64,000 nucleotides of DNA from Paraburkholderia sp. CNPSo 3272. Its GTDB lineage: Bacteria > Pseudomonadota > Gammaproteobacteria > Burkholderiales > Burkholderiaceae. Within the stretch, counting starts at the first letter, position 1; each line of letters begins with the position of its first letter. The stretch is from positions 183,367 through 247,366 of the forward strand of contig NZ_JAMBPQ010000008.1 of assembly GCF_024206495.1 (NCBI RefSeq), written 5' to 3'. This document shows, in pieces, positions 26,646-35,500 of the stretch. A program made the position numbers and the translations under genes. Under the pieces are notes generated by a model, which did not search any database, was not told where the DNA came from, and saw nothing but the letters and a program-made list of their open reading frames with translations.

Positions 26646-27908
26646 ATGCGCAGCAGCAATCTCACCGCCCGCACGGAGCGCAAGCCGTTTGAGCTGCCGC
26701 GCTACGACGAAATCGCCCTTGTTTTGCAGGGCGGCGGCGCGCTCGGGTCCTATCAGGCCGGCGTGTTCGAAGGGCTCGCGCAGAGCGGCGTCGAACCGCA
26801 TCGCATTGCGGGCGTGTCGATCGGCGCGCTCAACACGGCGATCATTGCGGGCAACGAGCCTGCGCAGCGCGTCGAAGCGCTGCGTGGTTTCTGGGAGTCG
26901 ATTTGCCATCCGCTCGACTGGTTCGGCAACCTCGGCGCGCTCGCCATGCCGATGTTCAGCCACCAGGATTTTTCGCGCCGTTGGGCCAGCATGTGGGCCG
27001 CCGGTCGCGCGCTCACCGAAGGCCAGCCTGGCTTTTTTGCGCCGCGCCGTCCGCTGCCCGTCGCAGGCTGGCAGAAGGCGACGCCGAGTGCGGTGAGCTA
27101 CTACGACACCGCCGCGCTGAAGTCGACACTGCAACGCTTCGCCGATTTCGACCGTATCAACGACGGCCCGATCCGCGTTTCGGTGGGCGCCGTGAACGTG
27201 CGCAGCGGCAATCTCGTCTATTTCGACAACGCCAAAATGCGGCTCGAGCCGGAGCACTTCATGGCATCGGGCGCGCTGCCGCCGGGCTTTCCGGCCGTGG
27301 AAATCGACGGCGAGTATTACTGGGACGGCGGCCTCGTGTCGAACACGCCGCTCACGGAGGTGCTGCGTGACGCGGACCACAAGGACACGCTCGTTTTTCA
27401 GGTCGATCTATGGAGCGCGAGCGGCAACGTACCCGCCGATTTCCTGGACGTGGCCGAACGAGCCAAGGACATTCAATATTCGAGCCGCACGCGCGCCATC
27501 ACCAACATGCTTGCCGATCGGCAAAAGCACGCGCGCTTTATCAAGGAACTCCTCGAGCACGTGCCCGCCGAGGCGCGCCGCAACGATCCCCTGTTCCGGC
27601 TCGCCGAGAAGGTCGCCGATGGTTCGTCGATCAACGTAGTCCATTTGATCTACAAGAACAAGCCTTACGAAGGGCATTACAAGGACTACGAATTCAGCGC
27701 CGACACCATGCAAGAGCACTGGTCGAGCGGCGTCGAAGACATTCGCGCGTCGTTTGCGCATCCGGACTGGTTCGCGATACCGAGCCGCGAGCAAGGCTTT
27801 GTCACGCACGACATCCATCGGCGCGCGGGCGAAGTGCCCGAGTCGGATCGCGCCGAGCTGAGCGCGGGCGCCTCGGGACAGGTGGATCTGCCTCGCAAGG
27901 TCGCGTAG
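26646..27908 (+). CDS. Patatin-like phospholipase (DUF3734 type)
   Basis: A 420-residue patatin-family serine hydrolase. The oxyanion loop is QGGGALGSYQAGVFEGL near residue 28, the nucleophile lies in GVSIGALN (Ser about 61), and the dyad aspartate is in YYWDGGLVSNTPL near 222. The C-terminal third (from about residue 290) matches the DUF3734 extension (NVVHLIYKNKPYEGHYKDYEFS). Such genes sit with 3-hydroxybutyrate dehydrogenase in many Burkholderia-like genomes, and a role in lipid or PHB-granule metabolism is inferred from this. It starts 26 bases after bdhA with GGGAGAACGT before ATG. Confidence 0.93.
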   Translation: MRSSNLTARTERKPFELPRYDEIALVLQGGGALGSYQAGVFEGLAQSGVEPHRIAGVSIGALNTAIIAGNEPAQRVEALRGFWESICHPLDWFGNLGALAMPMFSHQDFSRRWASMWAAGRALTEGQPGFFAPRRPLPVAGWQKATPSAVSYYDTAALKSTLQRFADFDRINDGPIRVSVGAVNVRSGNLVYFDNAKMRLEPEHFMASGALPPGFPAVEIDGEYYWDGGLVSNTPLTEVLRDADHKDTLVFQVDLWSASGNVPADFLDVAERAKDIQYSSRTRAITNMLADRQKHARFIKELLEHVPAEARRNDPLFRLAEKVADGSSINVVHLIYKNKPYEGHYKDYEFSADTMQEHWSSGVEDIRASFAHPDWFAIPSREQGFVTHDIHRRAGEVPESDRAELSAGASGQVDLPRKVA

Positions 27909-28040
27909 GCGCAGCGAAAGAACCGTTCCGCCGCCGGGCCCGCGCTTGAGGGTTTTCCTTGACGCCGGCCCGGCAACATCGCCAATGGTTGACCGACGGA
28001 GGACGTGCTAGGCTGCTTTCAGACAACTCCGGAGACTGCG

Positions 28041-28418
28041 ATGCCGTTCATCTGCGAAAACGTTGAATGTCGTGCCGTACTGGCTCGCGGTCAGGTCAGA
28101 TCCAGTCATGAGGACGACGGGTGGTGTTTCTACTGCCCGGACTGCAAAACCCGGAACGAGTTGAAGGATGTCGGCATACCCGGCGGTGCTGCCCAGTTGG
28201 TTCAGCCGGAACGATCCAGCCCTCCGCACAGGATCATCGCGACGGCTCGCCCCCTGGAGGACGGCGCTTACGCAGCGCAATTACGCGTGCAGAGGGCGCT
28301 CGCGATAAAAGGCACCTACGCGGTCGAGGAGCGCTGGGAGCAGCTCGGCGTGTTTCCGAACGCGCAAGAGGCCGTAGCGCATGCGAATTCTTTCGCGACC
28401 GAGCTGCTGAAGGCCTGA
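28041..28418 (+). CDS. Hypothetical protein with N-terminal cysteine cluster
   Basis: A 125-residue protein I cannot assign. The N-terminal 45 residues carry cysteines in ENVECRAVL and CFYCPDCKTRNELKD, suggesting a small zinc ribbon. The C-terminal part (TARPLEDGAYAAQLRVQRAL, VEERWEQLGVFPNAQEAVAHANSFA) looks like an alpha/beta domain of the type often found in short Burkholderia proteins of unknown role. The start is the ATG with CCGGAGACTGCG before it. It stands alone, convergent with wssI, 41 bases between stops. Confidence 0.75.
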   Translation: MPFICENVECRAVLARGQVRSSHEDDGWCFYCPDCKTRNELKDVGIPGGAAQLVQPERSSPPHRIIATARPLEDGAYAAQLRVQRALAIKGTYAVEERWEQLGVFPNAQEAVAHANSFATELLKA

Positions 28419-28459
28419 TCGTCGAACGCGCGCTGGATCGACTACCCGGACCGAAGGCC

Positions 28460-29626
28460 TCAACGCGAAGCCATCGTGCCAACCGGACCGGCTTTCGGCA
28501 CAATCACGTCGTCTTCCGCTTCGAGCGGCGCCTGTAGATCCCGTTCGTCCAGTTCCCACACAACCAGTTTGGGAGGCGTCTGGGCATACGCGGCGCTCGC
28601 GAAATACGCGCGCGCCGAGCCGCCGAACTTGCCGCCTTCGCGCGCGAAATTCCCCACGCCCTGGCCCGATGCCAGCGCCAGTTGCGGCACGAAATCGGAC
28701 GTCGTCGAATATGAGGTGCCGATGACCGCGATGCCCGGCAGATCGCCGTCGCCGAACAGGTCGTCGGCCGACGTAGCCGCCTGGGCCACGTGAAGGTAAG
28801 CCCGGCCCGTCACGATCTCCGCTCGCGGCTGCCAGGACACCGGCAATGCATCGAGGCCGGCCAGCCGCACCAGGTCGCCTGGCCGCCGGGCCGGCGGCGT
28901 GTCGGCCACGCGGTAGCCGGGCTGGCTCGACACGCTCGAACCCGGCGGCTCGTCCAGCGCCCGAATGTGCTGCGCCACCGCGCGCGCCGCGGCGCCCGCG
29001 CCGTCCTGGGTCCAGTGCGTGTCAGTCCGGAAAAACGCGTCGCCCGGCACGCCGCGCAGCGCCGGGCCCAGGTCCACCACGGGCACGCCAACGGCTGCGA
29101 GACGCGCTGTCCAGGCGCCCAGACGCGCATTCAGCGATGCCGGCCGATACAGGCCGCATAGATGCTGCGGTTCGATGCGCGACTTGTCGGGCACCACGGC
29201 GACGAGCAACGCAATGCCGTGGCGCGCCAGTTCGCGCTGCACGGCGGCGACCGTTTCGGCGCGCGCCGCGAGATGGCGGTCGCCGTCGGGGTACACGGTC
29301 AGTTCGTCGCGCAGAAACAGCCACCCGGGACAGCCCTGCCGCACGCGCGGGCCCAGATCGCCCAGCGTCAGCCAGCCCAGCGCGCGCTGCGTGCGCGCGG
29401 CGTCGGCAGCGATCGGCGTGTCGGCCATGCGGCTTGCGAGCTCCTTCGACACCGTGCCGTCCAGCATGCCCGCACGCGTGACGGCGTGAGGCAACAGCGA
29501 TGCCGTCGTCGACGCGAACCGGAGATTGAAGAACAGGCCCGCGAACAGGAAGCCCATCAGGATGACGGCAACGACCTTGCCGGCGCGCGTAGCGGGTAGT
29601 TGCGGTAGCGGCTTGGGATCTTCCAT
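28460..29626 (-). CDS. wssI: Cellulose acetylation protein, AlgX/AlgJ-like (WssI)
   Basis: A 388-residue AlgJ/AlgX-type SGNH protein, last gene of the cellulose operon. An N-terminal membrane anchor (VVAVILMGFLFAGLFF) places the domain in the periplasm. The SGNH features are GWLFLRDEL near residue 100, DTHWTQDGA near 200 (Asp/His of the triad), and VIGTSYSTTSDF near 310 with the catalytic Ser. In SBW25-type wss loci WssI works with WssH to acetylate exported cellulose. It starts four bases after wssH, pointing to translational coupling. The family is sure; the substrate is inferred from the locus. Confidence 0.88.
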   Translation of the reverse strand: MEDPKPLPQLPATRAGKVVAVILMGFLFAGLFFNLRFASTTASLLPHAVTRAGMLDGTVSKELASRMADTPIAADAARTQRALGWLTLGDLGPRVRQGCPGWLFLRDELTVYPDGDRHLAARAETVAAVQRELARHGIALLVAVVPDKSRIEPQHLCGLYRPASLNARLGAWTARLAAVGVPVVDLGPALRGVPGDAFFRTDTHWTQDGAGAAARAVAQHIRALDEPPGSSVSSQPGYRVADTPPARRPGDLVRLAGLDALPVSWQPRAEIVTGRAYLHVAQAATSADDLFGDGDLPGIAVIGTSYSTTSDFVPQLALASGQGVGNFAREGGKFGGSARAYFASAAYAQTPPKLVVWELDERDLQAPLEAEDDVIVPKAGPVGTMASR

Positions 29627-29630
29627 GGCG

Positions 29631-31040
29631 TCAGAACTGGAAGTAAAGGAAAGGCACCGCGCCGCGCGCGACGATCAACCCGAACGAGAGCAGAAAGCCA
29701 GCGAGCGGCCACACGGCCTGCGACAGCCGGCCCGGCGCCGTGTCCGCGAGGCGCGCCCAGCGCGATTGCCAGATCGGCAGCAGCACACAGACGATGCCGA
29801 GCGCGGCGGCCAACACATGCACGGGCCGCAGCAGTACGATGGTGGCGTCGCTCAAGCCGATTCCGTTCAGGCCGAACTGGCCGCGGTACATGGCGAGCGC
29901 CGCATGAAAACCGACCGCGCGGAACAGCGTCCACGCGAGCATCACGAAAACGAGCGTCAGCACGTGAGACAGCCACAGCGGCACAGCGGGCATGCCGATG
30001 CGCCGCCAGAGGCGCGCCACCGTGAGCGCCACGCCGTGAGCGATGCCCCACAGCAGGAAGTTCCAGCTATCGCCGCCGTGCCACAGGCCCGCGATGGCCA
30101 TGGTCAGCAACAGGTTGCGACAGGTTTGCCACTCGCCGTCGCGGTTGCCGCCCAGCGGGATGTACAAGTAGTCGCGAATCCAGCTCGACAGCGACAGGTG
30201 CCAGCGACGCCAGAAGTCCTGAATGCTGCTGGCCAGGTACGGATGGTCGAAGTTCTCGGGGAAGCGAAAGCCCAGCATCTGCCCCAACCCGATGGCCATG
30301 GCGCTATAGCCCGCGAAATCGAAGAACAGCTGCAGCGTGTAGAAGCCGCAACCGAGCCACGCGTCCGCCAGCGTGGGGGCATGCATGGCGAACACCTCAT
30401 CGACGATGGGCGACAGCGTGTCGGCCACCAGCACCTTCATGCTCATGCCCACCATGAGCCGCCGCGCGCCGGCCGCGAAAGCGTCCCAGTCGACCGTGCG
30501 CGACGCCAGCTCGCGCTTGACCCATGCATAGCGGATGATCGGCCCGGCGATCAGGTGTACGAACATTCCCTGATAGGCCCCATAGCGGATCACGCTGCGG
30601 TCGGCCGGGACTGTGCCGCGCTGCACATCGATCAAGTAGGAGATCGATTGCAGCACGATGAAGGACAGCCCGATGGGCAACACGACGTGCTGCCACGGAA
30701 TCGGCCCCGCATGGCCTGCCGCCAGCACGTTGTCGAGGCTATCGACCACGATGTTGGCGTACTTGTACCAGCAGAGGATCGCGACGTTCACGGCGATGAA
30801 GACCGCGAGCCAGCCGCCGCGCGCACGCGGGCTCGGCGCCCGGTCGATGACCACGCCGCCGAACCAGCCGCAGAACGTCAGCGCGATGAACAGCAGCAGA
30901 AAGACCGGGCTCCACCAGGCATAGAAGAACCAGCTGCAAAAGAGCAGCACGCCGTTGCGCCAGCGGGCCGGCGACACGACATAGATCGCCAGGAAGGCCG
31001 GCAGAAACAGCGTCAGGAATTCGAGGGACGCGAAAACCAT
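29631..31040 (-). CDS. wssH: MBOAT O-acyltransferase, AlgI-like (WssH)
   Basis: A 469-residue polytopic membrane-bound O-acyltransferase of the AlgI type. About ten to twelve membrane helices can be seen. Conserved features are DFWRRWHLSLSSWIRDYLYIPLGGNR near residue 270-295 (read in two parts), and the invariant histidine in GLWHGGDSWNF near residue 320, with a second His in WGIAHG. It should carry acetyl groups from the cytoplasm across the inner membrane for transfer to the glucan. It lies four bases after wssG and four before wssI, inside the cellulose operon. Confidence 0.93.
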   Translation of the reverse strand: MVFASLEFLTLFLPAFLAIYVVSPARWRNGVLLFCSWFFYAWWSPVFLLLFIALTFCGWFGGVVIDRAPSPRARGGWLAVFIAVNVAILCWYKYANIVVDSLDNVLAAGHAGPIPWQHVVLPIGLSFIVLQSISYLIDVQRGTVPADRSVIRYGAYQGMFVHLIAGPIIRYAWVKRELASRTVDWDAFAAGARRLMVGMSMKVLVADTLSPIVDEVFAMHAPTLADAWLGCGFYTLQLFFDFAGYSAMAIGLGQMLGFRFPENFDHPYLASSIQDFWRRWHLSLSSWIRDYLYIPLGGNRDGEWQTCRNLLLTMAIAGLWHGGDSWNFLLWGIAHGVALTVARLWRRIGMPAVPLWLSHVLTLVFVMLAWTLFRAVGFHAALAMYRGQFGLNGIGLSDATIVLLRPVHVLAAALGIVCVLLPIWQSRWARLADTAPGRLSQAVWPLAGFLLSFGLIVARGAVPFLYFQF

Positions 31041-31044
31041 GCGA

Positions 31045-31773
31045 TCAGCGGCTCACCGCGTCGTTCGCGAAGAAGATGCGCGACTGCGCACCAGCCGGCA
31101 CGAGGAACACCGTATAACGCTGTCCCGCCACGAGCGTGCCCAGATTCAGCGGCTGGCCCACGGGTTGGCCGCCGCAGGCGAGTTGCACCGACAGCGCGAC
31201 CGGGTTGACCTGGCGGCGCTTGCTCTGCCCCGCGGCCACGCCGTCGAGCAGCACGATGTCGTGGCCCGGCACCTTCAGCGTGGGCGTCGCGCAGTGCGCA
31301 TCGAGGTTGTAAAAGCCCACCGAGGCTTTCAGCGCGTTGAAGTCGTCCGGCTTTTCGCGGACCGTCACGACCTGCGAACGCGCGCCCTTCTGCGCGCCGT
31401 CGAGCGCGACGATGCTGACGAACTCGCCGGGCTTCACGGTCGCGCTGACGTCCTGATGCGCGCCGCCGGCCGTCAGCGTGCCGGCCACGGGCTTGCCCGC
31501 GGCGATCGGAAAGAAGCGGCTGGCCGGGTTCTCGGCATCGAGTGTCAGGCGTGCTTTCGAACCTGCCGAGCTCACGTCCACGGGATGCGATCCGCCATCG
31601 ACGAAACGCACGAACGACGAATCCTCCGCGGGACCGGACGGATACAGCGGGATATCGGCGGCCATGGCCGGTTCAATGGCGAATGGCGCGAGCAGCTGCG
31701 CGGCCAGCGCGAAGCCGGATAGCGCAAGGCCGCGAACAACGAAGCGCAACGGCTGGGAAAGGACTTTTTTCAT
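31045..31773 (-). CDS. wssG: AlgF-like periplasmic acetylation protein (WssG)
   Basis: A 242-residue exported protein of the AlgF/WssG type. A signal peptide ends near residue 39 (PAMA, then ADIPLYPSGPAEDSSFVRF, the conserved N-terminus of mature AlgF). Two beta-rich repeats follow, with FFPIAAGKPVAGTL and VSIVALDG in the first, and NLGTLVAGQRYTVFLVP in the second. AlgF is required for acetylation of alginate and WssG for cellulose, as an adaptor. The gene is 43 bases after wssF and 4 before wssH. The start has AAAGGAC-free context; the ATG before KKVLSQ gives a proper signal peptide. Confidence 0.85.
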   Translation of the reverse strand: MKKVLSQPLRFVVRGLALSGFALAAQLLAPFAIEPAMAADIPLYPSGPAEDSSFVRFVDGGSHPVDVSSAGSKARLTLDAENPASRFFPIAAGKPVAGTLTAGGAHQDVSATVKPGEFVSIVALDGAQKGARSQVVTVREKPDDFNALKASVGFYNLDAHCATPTLKVPGHDIVLLDGVAAGQSKRRQVNPVALSVQLACGGQPVGQPLNLGTLVAGQRYTVFLVPAGAQSRIFFANDAVSR

Positions 31774-31816
31774 TGTTTTTCTCAGACTCTCGATGTGACG
31801 AAGCGGCGGCGGCGCC

Positions 31817-32467
31817 TTACTTTTGCTGGACGACCGGCAGCTTGACGAGCGCCTTCATGATGTCGGCGCCCCAGTACTTGTAGCCGGTCGTCGTCAAATG
31901 CTGGCCGTCGACCGTGGCCCATTCGCCCGGCTTCGAAAACGTGAGCGAGTCGATGTACTGGCACGGTGCGACGTTGGTGGCGAGGAACGACGAGAGCTGC
32001 TTCACGCGCGCAAAGCTCTTCTGGTACTTGCCGCCTTCCGAACCCCACGCCGGCCCGACCCAGACGCACGCCGTCTTGCTGGCGGCCAGGTCTTGCGTGA
32101 GCGCGGTGACCTGCTGCCACACCCAGCTCTTGGGGAAATCGTCCTTGCCGTAGCCGCCGATGGTGTCGCCTTCGACGATGATGACGAGGTTGGCCTTGTT
32201 CGCCGCAACCAGTTGATCGATCGGCTGCGTTTTCGCGTTGTGATCGACGACGAGCGGCGCCTTGCCGTTGCGCGTGGCGCCGCCGCAAGTGCCCGGCACC
32301 GACTTCAGCCAGTCGCCCGGCACGCTGCCGCACACGCCGTAGGTGTGCACCTGCGCGCCGGCGGCGATCAGTTGGTCCTGCAACGTGTCGATGAGATAAC
32401 CCGGCTCGCTCAGATGGCTGTCGCCAATCATGAGAATGCTGAGACCTGCAAGTACGGAAGCAAGCAT
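31817..32467 (-). CDS. wssF: SGNH/GDSL hydrolase of cellulose acetylation (WssF-like)
   Basis: A 216-residue SGNH-hydrolase-fold protein. Block I is ILMIGDSHLSEPGYL (Ser at about 17), and the Asp/His pair is in VDGQHLTTTGYKYWG near residue 190. A short hydrophobic start (MLASVLAGLSILMIG) may be a remnant signal or part of the fold, so its location is unclear. By position, right after bcsC and before the AlgF-like gene, it matches WssF of SBW25-type loci, a protein of the acetylation module. The sequence match to WssF specifically is inferred from order and fold. Confidence 0.78.
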   Translation of the reverse strand: MLASVLAGLSILMIGDSHLSEPGYLIDTLQDQLIAAGAQVHTYGVCGSVPGDWLKSVPGTCGGATRNGKAPLVVDHNAKTQPIDQLVAANKANLVIIVEGDTIGGYGKDDFPKSWVWQQVTALTQDLAASKTACVWVGPAWGSEGGKYQKSFARVKQLSSFLATNVAPCQYIDSLTFSKPGEWATVDGQHLTTTGYKYWGADIMKALVKLPVVQQK

Positions 32468-32511
32468 GAACTTAAGACTCCTGAAAAACGGTCGATCTCC
32501 GATCGACCCGG

Positions 32512-35500
32512 CTACTGATCGTTGTAATGCGACTGGTAAGGCATGACCGGCATATCCAGCGACTTCGTCTGCGGTGCGAAGCTAAAGCGCAGATACAGCC
32601 CAGCCACCCACTGGCGGTAGCTGGACGCGTTGTTGGCGCCCACCGACGCGCCGCCCGTGAGGTGATTGCTGAAGCGGTATTCGGCTGCGGCCAGCAGGTT
32701 GTAGCCGACGCCGGTCTTCGACTGCGCGGGATGGACCGCGCCGTCGCCTGTCGTCGACGTCGCCGCAGAGGCGGCGGCCGCCTGCAGCGTGCTGTCAGTC
32801 GGGAAGTACGGCGCGCCGGCCTCGTGGTAGTACTGCAGACCTGCCGAACCCTGCAGCTTGTAGGTCCAGCGATCCGAGCGCTGCGCCCACGTGATGGGCA
32901 CGGTGAATGCATAGAAGCGCTGCGGACTGAAATAGCCGCCGTTGCCGTAGGTGAAGTTGTTCTGGTCGTGGCGGTAGAACTCGCCGCTCAGGTTCATGCC
33001 GATGGTCAGCATGTTGTTGGCGCTGCGCAGCAGGTACCAGTATGCGCCCGCGCCGACCTCGGCGCCCTCGTTGGACTGGACGCTAAAGCCGTCCAGGTAC
33101 TTCACGGCCCCGTAGCCGTAGAAGCCGAAGTCCTGGTTGTCGAGGCCGATCGCGCCGTGCAGCCCCGTCGCGGTCACGCCGCCCCAGCGCAGGCCCGAGC
33201 GCGCATCGGTCGAACCGGCGAACGACGTGATGCTGTCGGTCACGGCGCGGCGCGATACGCCCGCATTGAACCAGCTGCCCGCCTTCGCATCGATGGCGCT
33301 CCTGTACGACACGCCGCCGACCACGTTGGTGTACTGGAAACCCAGAGGCGTCGTGCCGATGTCGAATGCCCACTTGCGCGTCTCGTAGCCCACGCCGAGA
33401 CCCACGCCATGGGCGCTCTGCGCACCGGGCGCGGCGACCTTGCCGCTTTTCTGGTCCTCCGCTGCTTTCGGGCCGCCGCCAAACTGGCTGCTGCTGTAGA
33501 CATCGGTGCCGAGCGTGCCGCCCTCGAGTTCCACCGGCGTCACGCGCAGCGACAGCTTGCCGTTGCCGACCGGCAGCAAGGCTTCGAGCGGCTGCTGCAC
33601 ATCCGTCAGTTGCGACGTCCCGGCTGCGCTGTTGTTCGAGGAGACGAACAGCCCGCCGCGGATTTCCGGCGAGCGCTCCGAGCGGATATCGTCGAGTTCG
33701 TTGCGCATGTCGTCGAGCGAGATGGCGCCCTCCTGAGGCGCGCTCGTAGCCACCGCGTCCTGCGGCGCCTGCTCGCCGAGCGGCGTGCCGGCCACGGAAG
33801 GCAGCGCGGATGCACGCGCCCCCTTCGACGTCGTGGCAGACGCGACGCCCGAAGCCGTTCCCGCGTCGTTCGCGAGCACGCCATCGGACGCAGCGCCCGC
33901 CGTGCCCTGCGCCGCAAACGCAGTCGCAGCCGGCTGGCGCATGTCGCGAGCGGCAATGCGGCGGCGATCGTCGTCGTGCACGAACGGATTGCCCGCGACA
34001 TGGACGCCTTGCGCCTGCACGCCGAGCCGCTTTTCCTTGGCGGCGATGGCAGTAACGAGCAGCGACTGCGCCTCGCGGGTCTTGCCCTCTATGGCGTAGA
34101 TGCGTGCAGCGCCCGCCAGCACGTCCGGATCGTTCGGCGCCTTCGCGATGGCCTGTTTCAGGGCCGCGTCCGCCACGTCGCCGTTGCCGGCCTGCACTGC
34201 CGTCATCGCCACGCCCAGCTCCAGACCGGGATTATCGGGGTCGTTCGCGAGCGCCTTCCGGTAGAGCGACAGCGCCTTGGCGTACTGGCCGTCGGCCGCA
34301 TACATGCGCGCGAGCGCGGCGTTGGCCAGGCTGTCGTTGGGCCGCTTCGCGAGAACCGGCGCGAGCGTGTCGTAGGCCTGCGCAAGATCGCCTTGCTGAC
34401 GTTGCTGCTCGGCCAGACGCACGGCGTAGAGGTAATTCAGATCGTCCAGTTGCCGGCGCTGGTCCGCGGTCAGCGTCTCGCCCTGCAAACCGCGCATCAC
34501 GTCCTGGGCCTGAACGTTCTGGCCGGTCTTGAGCAGGAGGCCCGCGTAGGCCAGTTGCACATCGGGACCGCTGCCCTTCAGGCCGCCCGGCGTCAGCCCG
34601 TGCATCAAGGCCATGGCGCGCGGCAGATTGCCCGCGTCGACATAGGCCTGCGCCAGCGCGCTCACCCGCGCCGGGTCCTTGCCCGCCGACGCTTCGAGCC
34701 GCGCCAGCATGTTGCGCGCATCGTCCAGATTGCCGTCGCGGGCCAGTTGCGAGGCTTGCGCCGCCACCGCCTGGAAATCGATCTGCTGCGCCGTCGCGAC
34801 CATGTTCGGCGTACGCGCGGCGGTGGGAATGCGCGCCATCGTGTCCTGCGCGCGCGTCCAGTCGCCCATCTGCATGGCGAGCAGCGCACTCGCGTAGAGG
34901 GCGTCGGGATTGTCGGGGTTCGAAGCGAGCAGGCCGTCGACGAGTTCCCTCGCCTCGTCGGCATGGCCCTGCCGCAGTTCGTAGCGCGCCAGTTCGAGAC
35001 GGATCCACGGATTGGCGGAATCGCGGCGCTGCGCGTCTTCGAGAATACGTCGCGCGGCGTCCAGATCACCGCGCTGCTCGGCGGCATCGGCGCGGCCAGC
35101 GGCCACGGCGGCGCGCAAACGATCGAGGCCGCCGATGCCGGCCTGCTGCTCGGGCGACATGCCGTCGACCCACTTCTGGGCCTCGTCGGCGCGCCCCGTT
35201 GCAGCGAGGATATCGACGAGCCCGCTCACCGCCTCGCGGTTGTTCGGGTGCGCCGCCAGCACTTCGCGGTAGACCTTTTCGGCGCGGGTCAGATCGCCCT
35301 GCGCCGCATACAGCCGGGCCGACGCATTGCGCCCGCCCGGCTCGGCCGGGTCCATGCGCAGCGCCTGGTCGAGCTTGCTGCGCGCGGCGGCGTAGTCGCC
35401 CACGCTCTGCGCGCCTTCGGCCTGATTCACGAGCAGCCAGTAGCGTGCCGAAGCGAGCGCCTTGTTCCAGTTCGCTCCGGCGCCCGGACGCGCGACGGCG

